Shown in pieces: positions 6,194 to 6,232 of a stretch of 6,232 bases of DNA. Source of the DNA: Thermoplasmata archaeon (lineage in GTDB: Archaea; Thermoplasmatota; Thermoplasmata; SG8-5; JAGLSY01); contig JAGLQE010000366.1 in NCBI GenBank assembly GCA_023137005.1, positions 1 to 6,232 of the forward strand, given 5' to 3'. The position numbers and the translations under genes are program-made. Under the pieces are notes generated by a model. The model did not search any database. It was not told where the DNA came from and worked only from the letters and a program-made list of their open reading frames with translations. How positions within the stretch are numbered: position 1 is the first letter of the stretch; each line of letters starts with the position of its first letter.

Positions 6194-6201
6194 TATAAAT
6201 T
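6194..6201 (+). promoter_or_regulatory. Possible TATA box for a downstream gene
   Basis: TATAAATT lies just past the rtcA stop codon, about 28 bp (centre to start) before an ATG at 6226-6228. That spacing would suit a leaderless transcript, which is common in several archaeal groups. Only two codons of the putative gene are visible, so this is weak. Confidence 0.25.
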
Positions 6202-6232
6202 AAGCAGAGCATTGACTCTTTGAACATGCCCC

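Overview
The window looks like a piece of a euryarchaeal genome, possibly Thermoplasmatota-like, though the lineage is a guess. The support is archaeal: strong GGAGG-type ribosome binding sites, a TATA-box promoter, an FtsZ/tubulin-fold GTPase, an archaeal-style GT-C membrane protein and an RNA 3'-phosphate cyclase. Arginine is mostly AGG/AGA and isoleucine often ATA. All convincing genes are on the + strand. No rRNA, tRNA, CRISPR array or mobile element was seen.

Region 1 (1-871) holds a short FtsZ-like GTPase (20-790). It has the nucleotide-binding half of the FtsZ fold but lacks the C-terminal domain and a recognisable catalytic T7 loop. It is closed by a textbook hairpin plus T-tract terminator (836-871).

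Region 2 (872-1098) is non-coding and rich in small symmetric elements: a perfect 9-bp palindrome, a pair of near-identical 14-mers, an inverted repeat touching a TATA box, and a 13-bp tandem duplication near the predicted transcription start. It is best read as the promoter and leader of the downstream operon.

Region 3 (1099-6190) is a tight four-gene operon with junctions of -4, +4 and +1 nt. The first two genes are FtsX/MacB-type ABC permease subunits. The third is a roughly 12-13-segment membrane protein resembling GT-C glycosyltransferases, and the fourth is RtcA, the RNA 3'-terminal phosphate cyclase. The first permease has no ATG, GTG or TTG start that keeps its first membrane helix. 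A CTG at 1099, 8 nt after an AGGAGGG, appears to be the real start and adds 55 residues to the ATG-initiated reading.

The two permeases probably pair into one transporter, whose ATPase is not in this window. The GT-C-like protein and the many Asn-X-Ser/Thr sequons in the external domains suggest a cell-surface or glycosylation theme. RtcA is the functional outlier, an RNA-processing enzyme translated directly behind a membrane protein. The last 42 bases are AT-rich and may carry the promoter of a next, possibly leaderless, gene.
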